Shown here piece by piece: positions 24,155 to 30,182 of a DNA stretch of 30,182 bases (the first letter of the stretch is position 1; each line of letters starts with the position of its first letter). The notes under the pieces were generated by a model, which worked only from the letters and a program-made list of their open reading frames with translations, was not told the origin of the DNA and ran no database searches. Origin of the DNA: Pelargonium cotyledonis (taxonomy: Eukaryota > Streptophyta > Magnoliopsida > Geraniales > Geraniaceae); assembly GCA_036897625.1 (NCBI GenBank), contig JAYMTA010000377.1, positions 1-30,182 on the forward strand, in the 5' to 3' direction. The translations under genes and the position numbers were made by a program.

Positions 24155-25138
24155 CTACTTCTCCATGTCTTTGTTAACATCAAAATCAGCTTTCTTCTCC
24201 AAAACCCTCATCTTGCACTCATAGTAATAAACCAAAAACACCAGCCACTTACTCAACTTTCCAACACACAACAAACCAACCTGAACCACAGTCCCAAGCC
24301 CTTTCTTTTCACATCCAAGAAAAAGGCATGGAAGTCTCAAACCAACTCCCCACACAAAGAAAACAAGCATCAAAACCATTCCTCGACACTCCGATCCTCT
24401 GCTGATATAACCAGCAAATGCCATTGCTTGAACCCCATATCTCTCTTCCAATACTGAAACCACAACACTCATGTTCCACACACCACTCCTTTCCAAGTAC
24501 TTCATTAGCAGTACCAGAAAAGCTGTCCCACACGACATCATCAAGAAGGCGTAGTAAAAATACGAGTAGGTTTTTATCAGAAAGAAGTAGCTTATCACTA
24601 ACCATATCAGACTCAACCCGAGAAGAGTGCAAGTTGAGAGGCATAGAACCCACACGGATGTGACAAAAGCTCCTTTCAAGCTTCCTTTTCTGAAGGGTTT
24701 GTGCAGCATTTCTCTGAGAGTCATTGGTTTCTCCTCAATGTGTATCTTCGAAGCTATATCGACAGTTGCTATCACAGTGCCTAGCTCGAAGAGATGGAGA
24801 GGAACTAGGTAAAGAAGACTCAAGTGAATCAGTTTGTAGCAACAATCTATGGTCATTCTTTTGCCTACATGATCTACATGAAATGGACTGTAATGGGTCA
24901 ATACCATGTAATAGGGGATTCGAGACAGAATCTCCGAGATGTCAAGGAGAGCTCTTTGGAGGAGAGTTTCGAAGAAAACCAAGAAACCGAACAGAGGGAG
25001 AGAGGCGAAGATAGAGAAGACAATGAAGTTGATGTTCTTGAGAGGGATTTTTAGAGCTTCCTTGAGAATACCAAGGACACTCAGCTTTTGATCTGGCATG
25101 GTATGGTCTGTTTCCATCTCTATGCCTCTCACTTCCAA
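24155..25138 (-). CDS. Multi-pass plant membrane protein of unknown function, copy 1
   Basis: A single uninterrupted frame of 327 residues. After a short polar N-terminus with KLSVLGILKEALKIPLKN, about six hydrophobic spans are visible at roughly 37-60, 103-128, 155-188, 194-214, 254-276 and 283-306. The segment WNMSVVVSVLEERYGVQAM (221-239) after span four corresponds to the W-x-x-S-V-V-S-V-L-E block found in a family of plant multi-pass membrane proteins often annotated only as 'transmembrane protein'. The tail is basic then acidic. No enzymatic or transport motif is visible. The start at 25138 is the first in-frame ATG; M8 or M14 are possible. A tiny upstream frame (MKL, 25182-25171) lies in the probable leader. 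The next gene upstream is its tandem sister. Confidence 0.85.
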   Translation of the reverse strand: MEVRGIEMETDHTMPDQKLSVLGILKEALKIPLKNINFIVFSIFASLPLFGFLVFFETLLQRALLDISEILSRIPYYMVLTHYSPFHVDHVGKRMTIDCCYKLIHLSLLYLVPLHLFELGTVIATVDIASKIHIEEKPMTLREMLHKPFRKGSLKGAFVTSVWVLCLSTCTLLGLSLIWLVISYFFLIKTYSYFYYAFLMMSCGTAFLVLLMKYLERSGVWNMSVVVSVLEERYGVQAMAFAGYISRGSECRGMVLMLVFFVWGVGLRLPCLFLGCEKKGLGTVVQVGLLCVGKLSKWLVFLVYYYECKMRVLEKKADFDVNKDMEK

Positions 25139-25234
25139 GCTCAGTCTAAAAATAAATGGAGACTTGTTCTCTATAACTTCATGACAGAACTTGATTCGGT
25201 GAAACCTATGAAGATGAGTCCAAGACTTGCTCTT

Positions 25235-25244
25235 TATTTTTATA
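25235..25244 (-). promoter_or_regulatory. Probable TATA box of membrane protein gene 1
   Basis: The minus strand reads TATAAAAATA here, about 100 bases before the ATG at 25138. It lies in the short (286-bp) gap between the two sister genes, so each appears to have its own promoter. Confidence 0.5.
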
Positions 25245-25424
25245 TTGAAAACTTCACCATGTTTTAGGCCTTTTTTGTCATATAATTCTGGTTCTTATTG
25301 ATATCAAATATTCTCATAACACAAACATGCCAAGAAGAAAAAAAACAAGAAACTGATAAGAAATGTAAGTGCTGAGGTTTCATTTTCTTACAAATTTTGC
25401 TGTTTTAAGCTTCTCTTGTACCAA

Positions 25425-26459
25425 TTACGAATCAACAGCTTTAGCATCGCTTCCCACTTCCACATCGATCTTCTTCTCCAAAACCCGCCTCTTGCAGTCA
25501 TAATAGTACACCATACAAGCAACCCATTTCATGATAGTTCCCAAGCAGGCCAGGCTGATGACTGCACAAGTGACAACAATTCCACCAGCTTTCTCACTGC
25601 ATCCCAAACAGATGCAAGGAAGTCTCAAAACGAGTGTCCAGATGAAGAAAACCGACATTAGATGCAGACCACGCTGCTCGCTGCCTCTAATGAAATAAGC
25701 AGAATTGTCCAACGCCTCAGCACCATATGCCTCCTCCACAACCGAAACAACAATGCTCATGTTCCATCCAGCACTCCACTCCAAGTACTTCCTCAGCAAT
25801 GCACAAAATGCCATTCCATGAAGAACAATGACGATCACAACTGGAGAACCGTTATAAAAAAAACCATAACCATACATATATCTTGTATAACTGCCTGACA
25901 TGATATAGCAGTTGATCACAATCCACAACAATCCAACCAGAGTAGCAGTGGAGAAGAACATGACATATATAGATGTAATGAAGGGACCAATGAGCCTAGT
26001 TTTGTCAAAGCTCTTGACTATCATCTCTTGAAGGCTGAGTTGTTTGTTTTTGTTGTTGTCTTCTGAATATATGTCTGATGCAGCATCAACAGTCATGACA
26101 AGACTGAAGAGCTCAAGAAGCTGGTAAGGAACCAAGTAAAGGAGACAAAACTGCACCAATTGAGGGCATGAGTCCCAGAATTTTGTATTGATCCCATTTA
26201 CTGGCTGTGCCCAAGTATCAAGATAAAAAATATAGTTATCACCTTCCCAGGAATGAGAATATTGGGAAACAAAAGTTGAGGTGTTGGCTAGGGTTTTGTG
26301 GAGGACTGTGTCATAGAAAACCAAGAAGCATAAAAGAGGGAAAGAGGTGAGAACAGAAAAGATGGCAAACTTGATATTTTTGCATGGAATTGATGCAGCT
26401 TCTTTGAGAATATCAATGAGCTCAAGCTTCTGCTTGGACATGAGTAAGCTACACTCCAT
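25425..26459 (-). CDS. Multi-pass plant membrane protein of unknown function, copy 2
   Basis: From the ATG at 26459 the frame gives 344 residues without introns. The open frame extends upstream to 26537, but TTTGCAG|ATC at about 26492 is a good splice acceptor, so the extension is probably intron and 5'-UTR; the chosen start also aligns with the sister's N-terminus (SKQKLELIDILKEAASIP against DQKLSVLGILKEALKIP). Shared landmarks are FPLLCFLVFYDTVLH, LLYLVPYQLLELFS, WNMSIVVSVVEEAYGAEAL, LRLPCICLGC and the end YYYDCKRRVLEKK. Two insertions distinguish it: a longer first loop and a longer region between spans three and four. The two genes are clearly diverged tandem duplicates. Function unknown; location in a membrane is inferred from hydrophobicity only. 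Confidence 0.86.
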   Translation of the reverse strand: MECSLLMSKQKLELIDILKEAASIPCKNIKFAIFSVLTSFPLLCFLVFYDTVLHKTLANTSTFVSQYSHSWEGDNYIFYLDTWAQPVNGINTKFWDSCPQLVQFCLLYLVPYQLLELFSLVMTVDAASDIYSEDNNKNKQLSLQEMIVKSFDKTRLIGPFITSIYVMFFSTATLVGLLWIVINCYIMSGSYTRYMYGYGFFYNGSPVVIVIVLHGMAFCALLRKYLEWSAGWNMSIVVSVVEEAYGAEALDNSAYFIRGSEQRGLHLMSVFFIWTLVLRLPCICLGCSEKAGGIVVTCAVISLACLGTIMKWVACMVYYYDCKRRVLEKKIDVEVGSDAKAVDS

Positions 26460-26537
26460 ATCTTCACTCTTGTCTCGGTTTAGTTCTCTGATCTGCAAAG
26501 AAATAGATGAAGTTATGAAATGCAAGAACAAAGTCAA

Positions 26538-28158
26538 GTCTTGTATATGTTATTGCTTTGCAACTTCCATCTACACTTTTTAGGTCTAGTCCAAGATGCA
26601 ATAATCATAGGCCCACTTAACTAACACAAAATAGAAAAGTATACTCAAGCTGTTGATGGTTGACCAGAACCACAAGACTTGGTGATGGATGATGTCCCAC
26701 AGATCTTCCTTCCTATGACTTCACTTTCTCTCTTTTTTGGAACTGACCCTACAAATCAATTCTCTCTGGTGTTGAGAATCTTAGATCTTACTTCTTAAGA
26801 CATTGTCTTCATAGCAACTTTTATGAACCTCGTTGTTAGTAGCCTTTGTACTTCTTCGACCTTCGCAAATGTGATGAGCCGATGACTTATTATACTACGG
26901 TATGTGTTGGGCATGTCACCTGTCTTCCAGGCAAATGTGTGAACTTTTTGAAGAATCTTTTTAAGTTTCTATTTGCGTGTGCATGTCTTCCTTCTTATTT
27001 GCAAAGCCTGCAGTTCTTCAGCTGGCTCGGTGTGTGCTCTCACTTATACTAAAGTTTTTCATAAGCTAATATTTGCCTGGTCCACAATGGTTTTCTCTAA
27101 ATACAATTTTGGTCGCTCGCCTAAGAGATCGATAGACAATGATCGGGTCCTAATGAGAGAAACAAATTTCCTTGGTATTTCTATCCCCCAAATGTTACAC
27201 AACCACCATATAGCTCCGCCATTCTCGCAATCATGAAAAGAGACTGAATAATACCCATTTCGTGACCTTTGGTAGGCACAACACAAGCAAGTGCAAAGAA
27301 AAATACCACAGAACTGTCTCGCAGGGAAAGAACCTGACCAACCTTCAATTTGATTACTAAATTGGCATTCTTTCGCCGAGCATTTGATTAATTCTACTAT
27401 AATAAAAACTGTAATGCAGTGGTTCAAGCAATTAAATGTCAAAAATACATAATAAACCATCTTGACTCTGCTTGATCTAGTACAGGGCTTCAAGCAATAA
27501 CATAAAATACTAAAATAAGACACCAAAACTATTGGACTGCAGAAATCTATGGCATTAGTCGACTAGCAGATAAATTCTTTATAGATCAGGCATGCAAGTT
27601 TCAAGTATACCAGTAGCTGAACTATATGCAGACGAAGTAATGAGCAGACTGGCCGCTGAAGCAGAGATGAGGAGAGCAAACAGAAGCTAAGTGTGACTGA
27701 AGAAGTAAATCAACAAATTTGCAGGATAGCAGATAGTCAATGGTGCGCATAGAAGCAGTTACCATGAGAAACCATCAGCACGAGGATGCAGTGAGCAGCA
27801 AAAAAATGCTGATAGAGCCAAATTCACACCACAAAACAAAACATAAAAATATACTCCCAAACAGTGCAGCTGTTCATAATTAAGCAAATAAAAAAGAGTA
27901 AATTGTAAATCTAAAGTAGGAAATAAACCTCCAAGTTGTGATACGTTGTAAAGCAAAGCCATCACATCATTTTTGGTGGGTACTGGGTAATACATGTTGT
28001 AGAAGAACCCAGTCAAAGTTCCTTACAGAATCTCATTTTAAGACATGAACTAGCATGACCTCATATCCCTCAACCAATCCTAAAAGAACTAGTATATTGA
28101 AGAGGTGTCATCCGTCAACATTGTCCGACATTAATATTCTTCACCTTTGGTTCTGACC
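26538..28158. other. Stretch between membrane protein gene 2 and RSZ21
   Basis: The right part should contain the RSZ21 3'-UTR, the left part the promoter of membrane protein gene 2. An open frame of 155 codons (27526-27059, minus) and one of 85 codons (28016-27759, minus) show no recognisable domain or codon pattern and were not called. No transposon ends or RNA genes were recognised. Confidence 0.45.
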
Positions 28159-29734
28159 TTAATCTCTGCAACAAAAAAAGTCATTTGAGCTTCGATAATA
28201 ATAAAATAAAATTCTCTAACGCTTCACTAAAGTCATGCTCTAGCATTTACACCGCAGTGCAATCCAACATAAAGACCACAACAGAAACCCAAAGAATTAT
28301 CAAATCTATTAGAATGTACAATCAATATATTAGTATATTACTACATATTAACAACTATTATTTATTTTTATTTTTACAAAAATGTTATTCCATTAATTTG
28401 ATAAACCGAACATTATAGTAGCTAACTAGCTATTATGTCCTATACGGCTATACCTATGAGAAAATCAAGTCTCAACATACCCATTTGCATAAGGTGAATC
28501 ACGACGAGCGTGGCGGTATGGAGGGGACCTGCTGTAGCTGCGATGATGAGGCGATATGCTGCGGCGGCGAGGAGAACTTCTCCCACGGGGACTATAACTT
28601 CTGCCATACAAAGTAAACTTTAATGGAACCCAAACTTACATTATCTTCACCTAATTAAGCCTCAAAAGTCAGTTAAAGTCGAGGATAAATGACAATAGTC
28701 TAATGAAATATTAGTCTCAGCAAAGAGTTGATGCAGTGCCCTAGAATGCTTTGAGTAGTGGAACCGTAAATGTCTTTCTACTGAAATGAATGGGTAAAAC
28801 TACATACAATATAGAAGGTGCATAAATTCAAAAGTACAAGACAAATGAACAAGCCCTTAGAACCAACCTTCGACTATACCGATAACTTGGACTCCTACGA
28901 CGCCGAGGGCTGGGGCTCCGACGCCGACCACTTCCCAAACCCCGTGAACTGATGCGCGAGCGACATTCTCGAGCAAAATGACCAGGTTCACCACACTCAT
29001 AACACTTCAAGTCGTCACCTCCACCACGCCCACGTCCACCACCATCTCCTCCGCCGCCCTTAGAATTATGGGAAAGCTCCACACGCCATTTATTCTTACC
29101 TGTAGAACATTAATTCATATTAAGAAAGCTTCGGAGATTCATACTATAATGAGAAAGTAAAGAAAAGCTGTCATCTTTCAGTATTAACTTAACATGTAGA
29201 GAATTAAGAAACAAAATGTGGTCTTCACTCTTCATACAGTAATATAAGAGACTTGAACTCACAAACCAGAGTTAAATAGATAGCTAAGTGAAAACTCATT
29301 CCAGATTATTTTCTAGTTTCAAACAAGGACCTACAAGGATGAAGAACCCAGTTATAAAAATAGTTAATATCAGACCACCACTTCAGGTACTAATGTTGTC
29401 TTTTGTATCACTAATCAGTAAAATTACTTAACCATAAACCATAGTCGCTAAAATTAAAAGCATAAAACAACTCTTCCACTGCACATCATAACTGCACAAG
29501 TGCACATCATAAGAAAAAAGAGGGATACAATGAGATATGAAGAAAAAAAGTATTGACAGAAATTGATCAAGACTGGATTGGGGAACATCAAATTATATTC
29601 CAGCTTTCTCACAATATTCAGATGGAAGCAATTTGTACTACTGACCATCCAATTCACGAATTGCATCTAGAGCATCCCTTCGATCATCAAACTCAATAAA
29701 CGCATATCCCGGTGGTCTTCGAGCAACCCAGACA
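28159..29734 (-). CDS. RSZ21: RSZ21-type SR splicing factor, 3' part (5' end outside window)
   Basis: Exons 29734-29646, 29099-28868 and 28600-28481 join in frame; the first half of the RRM lies beyond the right edge. Seen in order: end of the RRM ([33 protein letters not shown]), a glycine-rich hinge, one CCHC zinc knuckle [14 protein letters not shown], then an RS domain rich in [27 protein letters not shown] and YSRSPPY, ending SPYANG. These nuclear proteins bind exonic RNA and recruit the spliceosome (9G8/SRSF7-like, plant RSZ subfamily). WRVELSH and the SPYANG end match Arabidopsis RSZ21 more than RSZ22. The last step is open: splicing at 28480 (GTATGT) to 28165 ends the protein as ANGD, whereas reading on ends as ANGYVET with the stop at 28465. 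I show the spliced form as the span. Confidence 0.9.
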
Positions 29735-30182
29735 CTGGCATTGTTTTCATAAAAAAATCAAAGAGGCCAGGTTAGCTTAAATGAGCTCTTTTCCCATATA
29801 AGGCAAACTATAAAGCATAAAGAAACCAAAGTAAGATTGTATGATCACAGCACTCCAGCAAAAAGATAGCCACTTGGTCAACAATTTGTTAGGTCAATCA
29901 CAATCCTCGTCATGGCATACCCAAAAACAGAAGGCTACAAAATCATTTGAATATTTGTCCCAGTGAATAAAAATGTAGAGTCATGGGCATGGTGGAATGG
30001 GAGTAAGGCCCAACTTGTATAAGGTTTAAATAACATCTCAACACAAGGAATTCAGTTGTGATTCTAAGTTCAATTCTACTCCACAATAATAATAAAAACA
30101 GTAAAATCTGTATGAAAATACCAGGCAAAAAACAAAGTTTACACAGTAAAAAATATATTAAAAAAAAAAGAAATTCCAGAAA
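29735..30182 (-). other. Intron of RSZ21 running off the window
   Basis: The exon starting at 29734 begins with split codon (AG)T after a CAG acceptor, so the upstream sequence is intron. No exon with the RRM start (VYVGNLDP-like) is present up to the window end, so the first exon is further right. Confidence 0.75.

Noticed and set aside
27059-27526. Open frame of 155 codons on the minus strand
   Set aside because: No domain recognised, cysteine-rich odd composition, likely chance frame in RSZ21 3' noncoding DNA. A protein search would settle it.

Overview
This is nuclear DNA of a flowering plant, most likely a eudicot. It is AT-rich, its genes have many short AT-rich GT-AG introns, and it carries typical plant families: XTH33-type xyloglucan enzyme, mitochondrial ALDH2B, spermidine synthase and an RSZ-type SR protein. 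The space between genes holds MITEs, tRNA-derived SINEs and a LINE remnant. I see nothing prokaryotic or organellar. Species assignment is not possible by eye.

Layout from left to right. 1-3.3 kb: two tandem small genes, each encoding a single SIN3-like PAH (paired amphipathic helix) domain; the first has a Stowaway-like MITE in its intron. 4.97-6.25 kb (+): XTH33-type xyloglucan endotransglucosylase/hydrolase, 4 exons. 6.73-10.65 kb (-): complete mitochondrial aldehyde dehydrogenase, 11 exons, tail to tail with XTH. 10.65-12.9 kb: gene-poor, with two tandem-repeat blocks. 12.9-15.5 kb (-): decayed copy of the C-terminal part of splicing factor PRP31 that still has its introns, with a SINE in one of them. 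16.8-17.6 kb (-): fragment of LINE ORF2 (zf-RVT plus RNase H). 18.8-20.1 kb: two fold-back elements with a SINE between them. 20.56-23.72 kb (+): complete spermidine synthase, 9 exons, one a GC-AG intron. 24.15-26.5 kb (-): two tandem multi-pass membrane protein genes of unknown function. 28.16-29.73 kb (-): 3' exons of an RSZ21-type SR splicing factor whose first exon(s) lie beyond the right edge.

The genes do not form a pathway. The order ALDH2B, SPDS, membrane proteins, RSZ21 matches, from memory, Arabidopsis At1g23800 (ALDH2B7), At1g23820 (SPDS1), At1g23830-50 (membrane proteins) and At1g23860 (RSZ21), so the block looks like ancestral microsynteny that has been expanded by repeats and a PRP31 fragment. 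I find no convincing new multi-gene system. The most interesting items are the single-PAH gene pair with a ghost of a third unit, the intron-bearing PRP31 fragment, the GC-AG intron, and the fold-back with a near-perfect inner hairpin. All exon models were built by eye from frame, splice-site and family agreement.
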